DNA of 64,000 nt from Prinsepia uniflora (GCA_032719365.1 CM064866.1:72427028-72491027); one strand, 5' to 3'; positions 1 to 11,515 are shown, numbered from the stretch's first letter. Notes: a model not told the origin generated them from the letters alone. A program made the numbers and translations.

Positions 1-901
1 GGCCACCACCGCCACGATTTCTCACAAACTCCCCGAGTTTCTCCCTGTTTCCCCCTGGTTTTCCCGCAGCTCTCCTCGCCCTTACACACAGCCACCACGC
101 CGTCTAATCCTTTCAACACCACCCCAACATCTCTCTCACTCTTTCTGATCACTCCTCACTCCCCAGAAGCCTTCAACTTCCACGATCACCCCTCAATTTT
201 TCCTCACAATCTCCCTCTGTTTCACTCTGGATCGAAGAACACGAGCACACACTTGCACGGGTACACCCCAAATATTTAGACCGTGCACACACACAAGAAC
301 CCCCCAGAACCCACTACACACCTGCCACATGTCACCAATCCTCTCCACCCTCTCCCACATGGCTCAATCCCAGCCGTCCATCTGCCTTCTATACTGCACA
401 CTTCCCAGAGCACAAAGACCAAACTGCCCCTCTATTTAACTCAATTTTACGGTTATGCCACTACCTTCCTTGACCCGTAACTCGCACATCGTAAGTCCGA
501 TGAATACGTGTCGCCTGTCATCGAACTCAGAACAACGAGATCTATCTAATTGCCCTCGGTCAACGTACCAAAATCCGATCGTCCAAAAAGTCAACTTTGT
601 CCCCCTATTTAACCAAAATTACGATTATACCCTCAACCTTCCGAACATCATAACTTCATCCTCGGATGTCGGAATCGGGCGTGCCACCTGCCTACGGATT
701 CGTGACGTCCTAAACTGCGTCCTGATCACTGGTCAATACCCACTAGACTACCCGAACTAAAAGTCCACTTTTTGCTCGAACTAGGGGCAAAATCGTCATT
801 CTACCCTAACGACCCCAACGAGACCAACTAACCACCAATTAAGCTCACTAATCCCACCTTAATCACACTACTAATCCCAGCTCTCGGGACGGGTTGTTAC
901 A
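1..901 (-). mobile_element. LTR fragment, minus strand, entering from the left edge
   Basis: The right end, cgggacgggttgttaca, is the reverse complement of the TGTAAC..CCCGTCCC terminus shared by most LTRs in this window, so 901 is the 5' end of a minus-strand LTR. Both U3 boxes are present: the first core near 680-728 (gtgccacctg..ggattcgtgacgtc) and a diverged second copy near 500-560. Positions 1-430 are C-rich, as in the leader parts of the other LTRs. No gene is seen. It probably interrupts the plus-strand LTR that follows, but the left flank lies outside the window, so no TSD can be tested. Confidence 0.65.
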
Positions 902-3172
902 TAGGGTTGACTTAGGGTTAACTTTAACTAAGGTCAAAATGTTGAATTTTTTACCGGGACGGTTTTTGGCGATTCTAAAAACACCATTAAGAAGGTCTCG
1001 ACCTCCCGAGTACATTGAAAGGCGGCATGCTGGAAATAGAGCTCAGTTGGATTCGTTCTTGGTTTAAGTTACATACGGGCATTTTCATAATTTTGCAAGG
1101 ATGGGCATTTTGGTACTTGAACTTGTGAGGTATTTTGGTGGCTGATTTGAGGCTGTGACACCTTTATCCCTTTAATCTTTGTGCACTGGCTTTGGTATGT
1201 TTCATTGATATATGGTTGTGTGAATTTGAGTGAGTTTTGTGGGTGAAAAATGAACAAACCCGAAAGGTTAATAACAAGTAAGAATCAGGAATAGCTGAGT
1301 GCAAAGGAAGAATGAGGAGGAAATTAGAAAGAGGCATGAAGGAATTGATGAAGGAAAACAGAAGGATGAGAATTATGGATTTTGGAAAAATGACTAAAAC
1401 TAGGAAGAACTGGAAACGGGTCGCGAAGCCGGTTAAAGACCTGAGTTGCAGACCCAGTTCCAGGAAATGGAGGATGAACAGTGTTGCACAGTACATGGCG
1501 GCTAGCTCCCACGCGCAGCCACTTCAGGTGGATTGTGAAGGCGCATCAAGGGGAATTGCGAGGTGGTTTCAACATGATTTTTAATGTTTTTGATGTTACA
1601 AACATTTTGGAACAGGTTTTGAGTCGATCAAACACTATTTCAGGGTAGTCTTTGGTGTCCGAAGGTTTATGGTTCGTTTTGAAATCTGTTTAAAAATCCT
1701 GAAAAATTATGGGATTAAAATAGAATATTTATGGGATGATTAATGACCTCTAGATGTGATTTATGACAGGTTCAGAAATTTCTGGAAATTTACGGAAGTG
1801 CGTGCAAAGGTGAATTCGACGATTCGGAGGTGTATGAGTGGACTTTCTTTCCTTAAACTGTTATGCATGCATACTTATATGATTTAAATGCGTTTCTATG
1901 TGTTTTGATGAGAATTTAGTGATTGAGAATTTTATCGAGGTTTTTGGTGGTTTATGAATATTTTATTGCGCAATTTTCGAGGAATTATGTAAATTATGTT
2001 TGATTCTGATTCGAATGTGGTTTTGGGATTTGGTATGAAATATGATTTTAAAGGTGATAATGTTGAAATGTTGGTGTTTTCCTATGGTTTTGGAAGGTTT
2101 TTACAAAAGTAGCCTTAATGGCACGTTTTACGAGAATTGGTGTTTAAGTTGTATTAGGGGCTTAGGCCCAAACTTCTGTTTGTGATTCGATTGTGTGGTT
2201 TGAAACGTGATATGAGTATGTGTTATTGGTATTGATGTTGTGATGACTATTGATTGATTCGTCTCAGAGGTCGAGCTAGGGCTACGAATCCTGAGACGGG
2301 TATTATGTGTGGTTATGACTATGGGTTGTGATGCGGTTGTATGTGGATATGTTTTGGTATTGTGATGAGGAGTCTCATACGTAGAGCAGGGCTCTGTATC
2401 TTGAGACAAGTGTGTGATGACGACTCAGACGTCAAGCTAGGGGCTCTGTATCCTGAATCGGTTTTCACTCGGACGCCGAGCTGGGCTCTGTATCCCGAGT
2501 GAGTATGCGATGACCTACCGGTAATGTCTGTGTGATGTGATGATTGATGTTGTGTGTGCGTATTGATGATGCATTGGTTATTTGTGCGTTTCTATGATAC
2601 TGATGGTTATGGATTAATTGTGTGGATTGATGTGTTGGTTTGTGGGATGTGATGACTCAAACTTTGAGCTGGACTCCGATTCCCAAGTGAGTTTATGGTG
2701 TACCTTCCAGTGAGGCAGTGGTTTCATATGTGACATTGTGATGATGTTGAGTTGATTGTTTGTGATTGATGTGTTGTTTTTGTGGTGATGGTTAAATCAA
2801 CTTATCGAGGTCTTAGATGATTTATGTTTCTTTTGATTTGAGAATTCTTCTCCCGTATTTCGAGTTAACAAATTGAGTTTGTTTTATCGAAGAGTATGAT
2901 TTTGAAATGGTTTCATTGTATGCATGTGTGGTTTGGAAAACGGAGGGTAAAAACTGGATGCTTTCAAATTATATTTTTAAAACGTTTCTTTTTGTCCACT
3001 CATACGTTTTCTTGTTTTGTGACCCTCCAGGGCCGCTGCACAAAAATCGAGACTTGTAAGGTAGAGGCATGAACTAGAGAAACTTATGGTATCCCTTGTC
3101 TAATAAGGTTTCTGTCAGATGGGAGCAGGACCCGAGTATATTATTCTTGTGTATTCGGGTGGAATTCTGTCA
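902..3172 (+). mobile_element. LTR, plus strand, 5' end missing
   Basis: This ends in tctgtca at 3172 after the usual 'cagatgggagcagg' U5 block near 3117. It has the LTR landmarks in order: a second-box remnant (990-1050), a CACGCGCAGCCACTT block (about 1510), the 'acaaacattttgg..gtccgaaggttta' block (1598-1670), TATGAGTGGAC with TGCATGC (1833-1875), a hairpin series (2261-2501), then GTCCACTCA (2995-3005) and CCCTCCAG (3024-3031). The normal TGTAAC start is missing at 902, where the opposite-strand LTR abuts. There is no PBS after 3172, so it is a solo or truncated LTR. Small ORFs inside are not supported as genes. Confidence 0.65.
2261..2501 (+). repeat. Four hairpin units inside the plus-strand LTR
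   Basis: Four units share an inner gagct(g/a)ggctctg core and an outer stem of about 7 bp around a loop of 22-24 nt. Outer stems are GTCTCAG/CTGAGAC (2261-2267 with 2291-2297), GTCTCA/TGAGAC (2372-2377 with 2402-2407), GACTCAG/CTGAATC (2422-2428 with 2453-2459, one mismatch) and CACTCGG/CCGAGTG (2466-2472 with 2495-2501). The stem sequence differs between units but still pairs. Confidence 0.6.
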
Positions 3173-3173
3173 T

Positions 3174-3299
3174 TAACAGCATTCTAAGATCCTTAATTTT
3201 GAACAGAGCAGCCCTAAACTCTTTTGACCACTCAGGCTGTAGAAATGGGATTTTCACAAGCTTGTTCATAGCCACTAACCTGAGATTTTTTTTACCCTC
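3174..3299 (-). pseudogene. Unidentified coding-like fragment (42 open codons)
   Basis: On the minus strand this stretch reads without a stop and has a protein-like composition, including the peptide NKLVKIPFLQPEWSKEFRA. It stops abruptly at the LTR boundary at 3172/3173, where the frame runs on into LTR sequence, and a stop codon lies just upstream at its other end. I do not recognise the product. It may be a broken host exon, a captured gene piece, or chance. It is below the size at which an ORF alone is convincing. Confidence 0.25.
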
Positions 3300-3446
3300 C
3301 TAGTTCATTTCTAGTGCTTCCCCTCTTTATTTCCCATTTTTTCTTCTTTTTATCGGGTTTCACTTCTTCCCTCATCGTTGTTTTTCTTATTTTTCTTCTC
3401 TTTTCGATCGCCCTCCACCTAATACCCAAAGCCACACATACACACA

Positions 3447-3497
<51 letters not shown>

Positions 3498-3500
3498 GGT
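3300..3500. repeat. Pyrimidine-rich stretch with a (TA)n microsatellite
   Basis: 3301-3420 is strongly CT-rich and resembles a leader or spacer. An almost pure TA run of about 44 bp follows at 3451-3494. No gene is supported; the short ORF across the run ends in an IYIYIY repeat and is an artefact of the microsatellite. Confidence 0.7.
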
Positions 3501-3760
3501 AGGTCGGTGGCGGAGATAATGGGAGAAAACACCAGAATTTTTTGGATAAGTGTTACCATTTAAAAATATCTATTAAGAAAAATGACCAAAATGCCCTTCA
3601 AGTGAAAATTACCAGGATACTGAGACCTATGTAACGGTACTCGTGAAACGTCCAAAAAGTGTCTAGGTCAAAAAGTCAACATTTGACCTTATAGTGGCAA
3701 AATTGTCATTTCTTTTTAATTTCCCAAATTTTCCTTTTCTCAAATTTTCGGGTCGTTATA
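3500..3760 (-). mobile_element. LTR 5'-terminal (U3) fragment, minus strand
   Basis: This carries the second U3 box remnant (gagacctatgtaacggtactcg near 3620), the aaaaagtcaacatttgacc block (about 3670) and a terminus close to the common one, tcgggtcgttata, ending at 3760. The rest of the LTR is not present next to it. Confidence 0.5.
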
Positions 3761-3976
3761 TAAGGCTTATTTGCTTTCTAGTCAGCCCATCTAAGGATAG
3801 ACCATGACTTGAAGATCCTTTTAGTCCATTACTTTCAAATTATCCAAAGAATCCATACAACACATCACAAAGAGACCCACACAAAACCCACTACTTCACT
3901 CCGCAATCAGGTTTCACGCGGAGGCCCAACGAAATTGGCCTCGAAACCCCTTCAGTCCATTACTTTTAACTCAAAC

Positions 3977-4010
<34 letters not shown>

Positions 4011-4073
4011 GTTTACTTATTATTATTAGATTAAGTTTCTATTGATATTATAGTGATAATTTATAATTACTTT
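3761..4073. other. Non-coding spacer with an AT run, flank of the outer element
   Basis: No gene or recognisable repeat family is seen. It includes a TA run at about 3980-4007 and an A/T-rich stretch up to 4073. The sentence-like repeat 'cagtccattacttt' occurs at about 3822 and 3953, so a small local duplication is possible. Confidence 0.4.
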
Positions 4074-4594
4074 TGACACGACCCATGACAGGACCCGCCC
4101 CGATCCCACAGGGACCACAAGGGGACGTGCCCTGCTCCCGTCTGACACCCAATAATTCATACCAATTTTAACCTCAAGACATTTAAAAGCATAAATAACC
4201 AAATTTAAGTCATACATAAAATCCGAATTAAACGAATGTCAGACAAGGGATATAATCCAAAATTACAAATTTGCGAGCACGACTCTAAAGTAATCCTGCG
4301 GGTACACCGCCCAGCAGGGGTTCAGGTACGCAGAAGTAGATCTATGCCTCAGCCTCTGGTTCCTCCTCTACCTCAGTTTCCCGACCTGGAGGGGTTATCA
4401 AAACAGTAAGGGTGAGTGGACCGAAACTCCAGTTTATGAAATCGTTTGATAAGTAAAACATATAATTTACCCCTCCGTTTTCCAAACATGCGTGCATCAT
4501 AATTCCAAAATCATAAACCATATAATACGAACCATAAGGCATATAATAAAACCATAACCATAATTTTAGTTGCTGCACTATACACTCCAATCCC

Positions 4595-4783
4595 GACATC
4601 CCTGATGTCTGACGTCCCTGACGTCCAATAAGGTCACAATCACAAGGCTACGCGTGCCACTCGGGTCTCAATTTCCGAGTTCATTCCCCGAACCCCGTTC
4701 GGGTACAGCATCCCCGATGCTTAGCGTCATAGACGCTGGACGTTCTAGACGTCCGTGACCTCTCCGGGGTACCTCATCCGGAG
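4595..4783. repeat. Cassette of micro-hairpins in the element A LTR
   Basis: Seven perfect stems follow each other: GACATC/GATGTC (4595-4609), GACGTC/GACGTC (4611-4625), CCCGAAC/GTTCGGG (4687-4703), GCATC/GATGC (4708-4720), AGCGTC/GACGCT (4723-4737), GGACGT/ACGTCC (4738-4754) and CTCCGG/CCGGAG (4762-4783). The first five loops are exactly 3 nt. The other LTR has the same series near 12025-12213, with one substitution in the second stem. Confidence 0.75.
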
Positions 4784-5371
4784 GAGACAATACAATATGG
4801 AAGGATCTATACAGTGCAGTAACAAATACATTTTATTGATATCCACATGCAAACATATATATACATAGATAGAATCCGAACCAATCATTCAGTTTCATCG
4901 GACGGGTCTCAAGCCCAAATACCGTGAAACGTGCCATAACCATATTTTCCATATCATCAAAACCATCATTGTTTTAGCATGTGAATAAGTATAATAAAAC
5001 CAGAAAACATTTATGCACACAAGGGTTTAAGAAAATGGCCCACTCACAGTACAATCCTACTAGAAACCGAACGTATACCCTCGTCCTGGTACAAATGTAC
5101 AATCCCTGTCAAGTCCAAGTATTCGTAAAGGTCAAATTAAACCCCCAACATTCAACCATGAAAGCCTAGGTCGAAACCGACCCGGGAAAGCCGCCCGAAC
5201 GCGCTTTCCAAGGCAATAAACCTTATTTTGACCAACTTAAAGATCTCCGATCGACCCGAAACCACCGCCATTGGATCCGGATCGTCGAAACCTAAAGAAT
5301 GGTGGTGGTCCCACCAAAAACACTGTTCACACGCGCCCCCACGCGCCGGTCAACGCAGGAACAGTTCCTGC

Positions 5372-5447
5372 TGACGTCATCGCTGACGTCACTGCTGACG
5401 TCAGCATGACGTCATGCTGACGTCAGCATGACGTCATGCTGACGTCA
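5372..5447. promoter_or_regulatory. Array of seven TGACGTCA palindromes
   Basis: Seven copies of the C-box palindrome TGACGTCA, several overlapping as tgctgacgtcagca units, against two in the 5' LTR (12814-12832). Downstream to about 5730 there are five CACGTG G-boxes (for example cacgtg in gacacgtggca). ACGT-core motifs of these types are established bZIP binding sites; a role in this LTR is inferred. In element orientation the array lies downstream of the best TATA candidate. Confidence 0.6.
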
Positions 5448-6902
5448 TCTGACAGCTGTCAGGTCTGACGTGTCAGACTCTGACAGGTGCCACGTGTCAA
5501 CATCCAATTGGTCCACCTCACTGATCTGTCAGACCACGTGTCAGATCTGACATGTGCCACGTGTCAGTACGGCACTGGTCCACGTCACTGACATGTCAGT
5601 GACACGTGGCAGTCCCTGACTGGTCCACGTCACTGACATGTCAGTGCTGACTGTGCACTGACATGTGACACGTGTCGGCTCACGGTTGGTCCACGTCATC
5701 TGGCAGACTGACAGGGTGCCACGTCAGCACCACTGTCATCAGACGGGTTGACCCGTATTTCTGCAACTCGGGTCGATCAGACCCACGATCAAGACCCGGT
5801 CACCATTTCGCCATTTCTGGATCATTTTCATTCCTTTCAATTCCTAATTACTCGTCTTAGTCCCTAGATTAGTTCCATGTAAAAAGAATTGAGAAACACG
5901 GATCGAATCGAGGGCCTACCTTGAAGAACAGCTCTGGCCTCCCGTCGCAGTTTTGCCACCGCCCTTAGCTCCACCGGCCACGAGTTCGATTCCAGAAGGT
6001 TCCTGGAGGTTCCTAGAGTTGATTAGGATTGATCACGGACCAGTTTAAACGTGGGAAATGACTTACCAAAAATCTGGGTTGAAACCGCCACGGGTTTCCC
6101 CTGCTTCCTTCCGCGCCGCCGTCTGCCGCCGTCCACCGTCGTGCCTCCGTCCTTCCCCGTGAGTCCAGCAACACACAGACACAGGGACAGGGAGTAGTGC
6201 GGGTGTGATGGATGAAATGGGCAGTGTGTGTGGGTTCGGGTGAGAATTATATAGAAATGGAGGGAAAGCTGCCCAAAGATTTGAACGGCCCAGATTTGAT
6301 CTCCAGATTAGATCAAGGGCTGAGATTAGATCTGGGGTTTTCAATCCAAAGGCTGAAATTTAAAGCTGATTCAAATGTTTAATAATCCAATAGTGGATCT
6401 GATCCAATCTAGCCAATGGGTGAGTGACACTTGTCACTCACCAGATGTCCTCCAATCAGATTTCCTGAATTTAATATTCGACACGAAAACCGCGACACGA
6501 ACTTCCCGAATTCACGTTTCTGACCATAACTTCCTCGTACGAAGTCCGATTTCGGCGTGCCGCCTGTCTACGGACTCAGGACATCGAGGCCTACCCAACG
6601 GTCCTTGAGTCAACGGAAAATTAGTTGTCAAAAGAAAAGTCAACATTTTCCCCCGAGAGTCCAAATTACGGTAATGCCCCTGAACTTCCGATAGCCATAA
6701 CTTTTACCCTGATCGTCCGAATTGGATGTACCACCTGTCTATGAACTCGTGACGTCCCGAACTACGTCACGGTCATAGGTCAAAGTCCATTTAGTTCATC
6801 AATCAAAAAGTCAACATTTGACCATACCAATTACAAGGGTAAAATCGTCAAATCACACATTAAATTACAATATGGGAATCCTCGAATTTCCGGGGTGTTA
6901 CA

Positions 6903-6917
6903 ACCTTCCCCCCTTAA
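6903..6917 (-). other. Element A polypurine tract
   Basis: Minus-strand ttaaggggggaaggt directly abuts the 3' LTR, the standard plus-strand primer site for reverse transcription. It is preceded by an imperfect hairpin (6918-6926 with 6930-6938) that overlaps the end of pol. Confidence 0.9.
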
Positions 6918-6936
6918 GAAATTTTGTCCCGAAATT

Positions 6937-9900
6937 TCAAAGAAACAAATGAGGAAATTGTTCTCGCATCTGAGCCTCTGGCTCCCATGTGGCTTCTTCC
7001 ACGTTCTGGTTTCTCCAGAGAATCTTCACGAGAGGGATCGTCTTTCGTCGTAGTACCTTGTCCTTCCGATCCAAGATCTGTACTGGTTGTTCTTCAAAGC
7101 TCAAATCCTCCCGTAGTTCGATAGGTTGTTCCCCAAGTACATGAGAAGCATCACGTACGTACATCCGCAACATCGATACGTGGAAAACATCGTGAACTCT
7201 TGATAGTTCTGGGGGTAGTGCCAATCTGTATGCAACTCTGCCAATTCTCTCCACGATTTCATAAGGTCCGATAAAACGCGGATTCAGTTTCCCCCATCGG
7301 CCAAAACGGATAATCCCTTTCCACGGAGACAACTTCAGGAAGACAAAATCTCCCACTTCAAACTCCAAGTCTCGAATCCGTCGGTCGGCATAACTCTTCT
7401 GGCGATCCTGTGCCACCTTCAATCTCTCCTTGATCACGCGAACAGTTTCCATGGTTAAGTCCATTATCTCCGGCCCTACAGCCGTTCGCTCTCCTACCTC
7501 CGTCCAGCAGATAGGTGTCCTGCACTGTCGGCCATACAGTGCCTCATAAGGTGCCATCCCGATGCTTACCTGATAGCTGTTGTTGTAAGCGAATTCCATC
7601 AATGGCAAATGAGTATCCCAAGAGTCTTGAAACTGTAGTACACATGACCTCATCATGTCCTCCAGGGTTTGAATGGTTCTTTCAGACTGTCCATCGGTCT
7701 GTGGATGGAAAGCAGTACTGAAACGTAAGGTTGTTCCCAAAGTAGCTTGCAAACTCCGCCAGAACCTGGAAGTGAAACGCGGATCACGATCAGACACGAT
7801 CGATTCCGGCGTACCATGAAGTCGTATGATTTCTTTCACAAACAATTGAGCCAGTCGGTTAGGTTTATAGGTTTCCTGAACTGGCAGAAAATGGGCTGAT
7901 TTGGTTAACCGATCCACGATCACCCATACTCCGTCCACTCCACTCTGAGTCCTCGGTAACTTAAAGACGAAGTCCATGGTGATGTGATCCCACTTCCACT
8001 CAGGAATCGGAAGTGGCTGCATAGCCCCATACGGTCTCTGCCGTTCCGCCTTAACCTGCTGACAGGTTAAGCATTTGCTCACGAACTCAGCAATATCCTT
8101 CTTCATTCCTGGCCACCAATAATGGTTCCGGAGGGTACGGTACATCTTTGTACCTCCCGGATGCATAGCATAGGCCGAACTGTGGGCCTCCTCAAGTATC
8201 TCGGCCCGTAACTCTGCCACTGCAGGTACGCACAAACGGCCCAATTTCACCAGTGCTCCATCGTCCCGGATGGAAAAATCCTGTCTACCATCCACATCGA
8301 CCTCAATTCTGTAAATACAGAGTATCGGATCCTGAAGTTGTGCTTCAATGATCCGATCAATCAGTACTGGTCGCACATGGAAGCTGGCCAACAAAGCTCC
8401 ATGTTTGTCCGTACCCAAAATAACTCCCGCCTTCCGGAGTTCCACTAACAAGGGAAGATACACCATCCCTAGGTGTGCAATAGTTCCCGCTGATTTCCTG
8501 CTGAGTGCATCCGCCACCACATTGGCCTTACCCGGATGGTACTCGATCGTACAGTCATAGTCCTTCAGTAGCTCCAACCATCTCCGTTGTCTCATGTTGA
8601 GCTCCTTCTGAGTGAATAAGTATTTAAGACTCTGGTGGTCGGTGTATATCCGACACGTTGCGCCGAACAGATAATGTCTCCAGATTTTGAGAGCATGAAC
8701 CACCGCCGCCAACTCCAAATCATGGGTAGGGTAGTTCAACTCATGAGTCTTCAGCTGCCGGGATGCATAGGCGATAACCTTGCCAGTTTGCATCAACACG
8801 CAGCCCAACCCTTGCAGTGAAGCATCACTGAAAACCACAAACTCTCCACTGTCGTCCGGCAATGCAAGGACAGGTGCAGTGGTCAATCGATCTTTCAACT
8901 CTTGAAAGCTCCGATTGCACTGCTCGTCCCAGATAAACTTTACTCCTTTCCGAGTCAGACGAGTCAATGGTGCAGCAATTTTGGAGAAACCCTCCACGAA
9001 TCTCTGGTAGTAGCCTGCTAATCCGACGAAACTCCGCACCTCGGTCACCGTTGTCGGTCTAGCCCAGTTGGTCACCGCTTCTGTTTTCTGGGGATCCACG
9101 CAAATCCCATCCGTCGATATCACGTGTCCCAGAAAGCCAATACTGCTCAGCCAAAACTGACACTTGCTCAGCTTGGCATACAATTGTTCTTGTCTCAGTC
9201 TCTCCAAGACCAACCGTAGATGTTCTTCATGTGCACGGGCACTCCTCGAGTATACCAAAATATCATCGATGAACACAATCACGAACTTATCCAGGTAGGG
9301 TCGGAAGACCCGGTTCATCAGATCCATGAATGCTGCTGGAGCATTCGTCAAACCAAATGGCATAACAAGGAACTCGTAGTGCCCGTAACGGGTTCGAAAA
9401 GCAGTTTTCGGAATATCCTCCTCCGAAATCCTCAGTTGGTGATACCCAGACCGCAAATCAATTTTCGAGAAGCACTGAGCTCCCCGCAACTGGTCGAAAA
9501 GGTCATCGATCCTGGGTAGAGGATACTGGTTCCTCAATGTCACCTTGTTGAGTTGTCGATAATCAATACATAAACGGAGACTTCCCTCCTTCTTCTTCAC
9601 GAACAACACCGGTGCTCCCCACGGTGAAGTACTCGGTCGGACATATCCCAAATCTACCAACTCCTGCAATTGAGTCTTGAGTTCTCGTAACTCGGCCGGC
9701 GCCATCCGGTATGGTGCCTGGGATATAGGTCGGGTACCCGGGAGTAGTTCAATAGTAAACTCAATCTCCCGCGATGGTGGCAATCCAGGTAAGTCTTCCG
9801 AGAATACATCCGGAAACTCACAGACCACCGGTATTTCGTCGATAACCGGAGTATCGACCCGTTCCGACACGACATGCACCAGGTAACCCTGGCATCCCTT

Positions 9901-10557
9901 CCGTAGAAGTTTGGTAGCAGTAAGTGACGAAATCACTTCAGGAGGCGAACCATCACGTTCCCCCTGAAAGATAACCTCCGGCAAACCCGGGCTCCGCAAA
10001 ATCACTTGCTTGCTACAGCAGTCGATGAGCGATCCGTGCTCCGACAACCAATCCATCCCTAGGATTATATCGAAGTCGTGGATATCCAGAATAATTAAGT
10101 CTGCTGGTAAATCCACATCCTCAATTCTTACCGGGCACCTCCGAATCACCTGATTCACAAGGTACACGGTACCCATCGGGGTGCCAACACCCATTTCGAA
10201 ATCTAAGGCTGATACCACACAATCAAGCATACCAGCACAACTCCTCGAAATAAAAGAATGTGTAGCCCCCGCATCCATTAATACACGTACAAGAAAATTA
10301 AAGATATGTAGTGTACCTGTGACCACGCCTGGAGCAGTCCTCGCCTGCTGCTGGGTCATTGCAAACACTTGGGCCCTCGGCCCTCCGTTCCGTCCGCGCC
10401 CGCGCGCGCCACGTCCAGCACCACGGTCACCTCCCTGACCGCGACCTCCGTTAGTGTGGGACGCCGTGCCTCTGCACCACACTCGAGCCCCCAGCGTCGT
10501 TGTTTTTGGACAACTGCGGACAATCGCAGGCATAGTGGCCTTCCTCTCCGCAAGCAA
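6937..10557 (-). CDS. pol: Pol polyprotein: protease, RT, RNase H, integrase, chromodomain
   Basis: The open frame is 1206 codons, in the +1 frame relative to gag; the first codon shown is not an ATG, so expression is probably as a Gag-Pol fusion. Domains: Gag tail with an RG-rich linker (1-70); aspartic protease with DAG (95-97); RT from about 270 with catalytic FIDD (429-432); RNase H with D578, E615 and D640; integrase zinc-binding H792/H799/C829/C832; catalytic triad D862, D923 and E959; GPYE motif near 1097-1100; chromodomain at about 1155-1205 ([20 protein letters not shown]). All key residues are present and there is no internal stop, so it looks functional. A chromodomain normally steers integration to particular chromatin. 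The stop lies just before the PPT. Confidence 0.93.
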   Translation of the reverse strand: MLAERKATMPAIVRSCPKTTTLGARVWCRGTASHTNGGRGQGGDRGAGRGARGRGRNGGPRAQVFAMTQQQARTAPGVVTGTLHIFNFLVRVLMDAGATHSFISRSCAGMLDCVVSALDFEMGVGTPMGTVYLVNQVIRRCPVRIEDVDLPADLIILDIHDFDIILGMDWLSEHGSLIDCCSKQVILRSPGLPEVIFQGERDGSPPEVISSLTATKLLRKGCQGYLVHVVSERVDTPVIDEIPVVCEFPDVFSEDLPGLPPSREIEFTIELLPGTRPISQAPYRMAPAELRELKTQLQELVDLGYVRPSTSPWGAPVLFVKKKEGSLRLCIDYRQLNKVTLRNQYPLPRIDDLFDQLRGAQCFSKIDLRSGYHQLRISEEDIPKTAFRTRYGHYEFLVMPFGLTNAPAAFMDLMNRVFRPYLDKFVIVFIDDILVYSRSARAHEEHLRLVLERLRQEQLYAKLSKCQFWLSSIGFLGHVISTDGICVDPQKTEAVTNWARPTTVTEVRSFVGLAGYYQRFVEGFSKIAAPLTRLTRKGVKFIWDEQCNRSFQELKDRLTTAPVLALPDDSGEFVVFSDASLQGLGCVLMQTGKVIAYASRQLKTHELNYPTHDLELAAVVHALKIWRHYLFGATCRIYTDHQSLKYLFTQKELNMRQRRWLELLKDYDCTIEYHPGKANVVADALSRKSAGTIAHLGMVYLPLLVELRKAGVILGTDKHGALLASFHVRPVLIDRIIEAQLQDPILCIYRIEVDVDGRQDFSIRDDGALVKLGRLCVPAVAELRAEILEEAHSSAYAMHPGGTKMYRTLRNHYWWPGMKKDIAEFVSKCLTCQQVKAERQRPYGAMQPLPIPEWKWDHITMDFVFKLPRTQSGVDGVWVIVDRLTKSAHFLPVQETYKPNRLAQLFVKEIIRLHGTPESIVSDRDPRFTSRFWRSLQATLGTTLRFSTAFHPQTDGQSERTIQTLEDMMRSCVLQFQDSWDTHLPLMEFAYNNSYQVSIGMAPYEALYGRQCRTPICWTEVGERTAVGPEIMDLTMETVRVIKERLKVAQDRQKSYADRRIRDLEFEVGDFVFLKLSPWKGIIRFGRWGKLNPRFIGPYEIVERIGRVAYRLALPPELSRVHDVFHVSMLRMYVRDASHVLGEQPIELREDLSFEEQPVQILDRKDKVLRRKTIPLVKILWRNQNVEEATWEPEAQMREQFPHLFL

Positions 10558-11383
10558 AACAAGTTACTGGCCTTGGCCTGCCCGAATGCCCACCAGATGC
10601 ACCACTCCAAGATGAGTGCTGCCCAGAGTTGTGTCCAGATCCTCTGCCCTGAGAGCCTCCACGTCGACCCGACCAGCCACGACCCTTGAAGGATGAGGGT
10701 GCTCCTCTGTAGCTCCCTCCCCTGTTGTTCTTCCGGCCCGATGGCCCATGATGTGGGCGATCCTGACGTCGCCCCTCCCCCGAAGGTTGTCGTGATTGGT
10801 GTGCCGCCAGACTGGCCTCGACACGCACCGCTGCCTCGACCATATCCCTCAGAGAAGCATGAGTGGTAGCAGTCACACTGGCCCGGATCTCCCCTCGGAG
10901 TCCAAGCTCAAACCGCTGGCATTTGTCCTCCTCCGTGCTTACGAATGAGGCAGCGAACCGGGAAAGTTTCCCGAATGTTTGCTCGTAGTCTGAAACAGAC
11001 ATGTCACCCTGCTCCAGCCGCAGGAATTCCGCCTCCCGCGCCGCGCGAAAGGATCGCGGGTAGTACTGGTCCAGAAACCTGGAACGGAAAGCTTCCCAGG
11101 TAGTGGTATGGACAGACCACCCTGAAATTTCGAGTCCATGCCACCACTGGTAGGCTCCTCCCTCCAGTAAGAAGGCCGCCAGAGTCACTCGTTCGCCCGG
11201 AGGGCAGTGCATCACCGAGAAGATCCTCTCCCACTTGGTGATCCAGTCGTGAGCATCCTCGGGGTTTGATCCCCCGCAGAAAGGAGTGGCTCCCAAACGT
11301 TGAGCCTTTTCGATGCTCGCGCATTCCATCTCTCTTTCTAGATCCTCGTCCGTTCGAGTATGCGGAATTCTCCTAGGAGGCAT
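10451..11383 (-). CDS. gag: Gag (capsid and nucleocapsid) of element A
   Basis: 310 codons from an ATG (MPPRRIPHT) at 11383; an upstream TTG extension is not needed. The capsid-type region has the plant gypsy signature ([10 protein letters not shown].., [22 protein letters not shown]). A basic RG/S-rich stretch and one intact CCHC zinc knuckle follow ([14 protein letters not shown]), then the frame closes at 10451. Pol overlaps by 107 nt in the +1 frame. In element B the equivalent Gag runs in frame to a VFAVTQ motif found in A's pol frame, so A's gag appears to have shifted just after the knuckle, near a run of five A. This could be an indel or a programmed +1 shift. Confidence 0.88.
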   Translation of the reverse strand: MPPRRIPHTRTDEDLEREMECASIEKAQRLGATPFCGGSNPEDAHDWITKWERIFSVMHCPPGERVTLAAFLLEGGAYQWWHGLEISGWSVHTTTWEAFRSRFLDQYYPRSFRAAREAEFLRLEQGDMSVSDYEQTFGKLSRFAASFVSTEEDKCQRFELGLRGEIRASVTATTHASLRDMVEAAVRVEASLAAHQSRQPSGEGRRQDRPHHGPSGRKNNRGGSYRGAPSSFKGRGWSGRRGGSQGRGSGHNSGQHSSWSGASGGHSGRPRPVTCFACGEEGHYACDCPQLSKNNDAGGSSVVQRHGVPH

Positions 11384-11500
11384 AACCAACTGTCAAGAGG
11401 CATAGATCAGAAAACAATATTCTTAAAAGTCGAAAAGTAACTAGTACTAATCGCTAGTCTAGCATGCAGACCAATACCCTAGTACTGACCACAACCTAGT

Positions 11501-11512
11501 GCTCTGATACCA
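11501..11512 (-). other. Element A primer binding site (initiator Met tRNA type)
   Basis: Minus-strand TGGTATCAGAGC lies 3 nt inside the 5' LTR. It matches the complement of the 3' end of plant initiator methionine tRNA, the usual primer for this group. Confidence 0.92.
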
Positions 11513-11515
11513 AGC

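Larger units (their letters stand above)
4086..6902 (-). repeat. Element A 3' LTR (2817 bp)
   Basis: Begins TGACAGGACCC and ends ggggtgttaca in plus-strand reading. It contains the hairpin series at 4595-4783, the bZIP-type palindrome array at 5372-5447 with G-box motifs to about 5730, and the two U3 boxes near 6545-6600 and 6727-6776. It is 45 bp longer than the 5' LTR because of the expanded TGACGTCA array. The 85-codon ORFs inside both LTRs are identical because the LTRs are; they are not evidence of a gene. Confidence 0.93.

Noticed and set aside
902..925. Telomere-like repeats (tagggttgacttagggttaac)
   Set aside because: Two imperfect units only; the plant telomere unit is TTTAGGG in long arrays, and the context is LTR.
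4342..4599. 85-codon minus-strand ORF, repeated at 11772-12029
   Set aside because: Identical because the two LTRs of element A are nearly identical; no domain, and it overlaps the bracket motifs.
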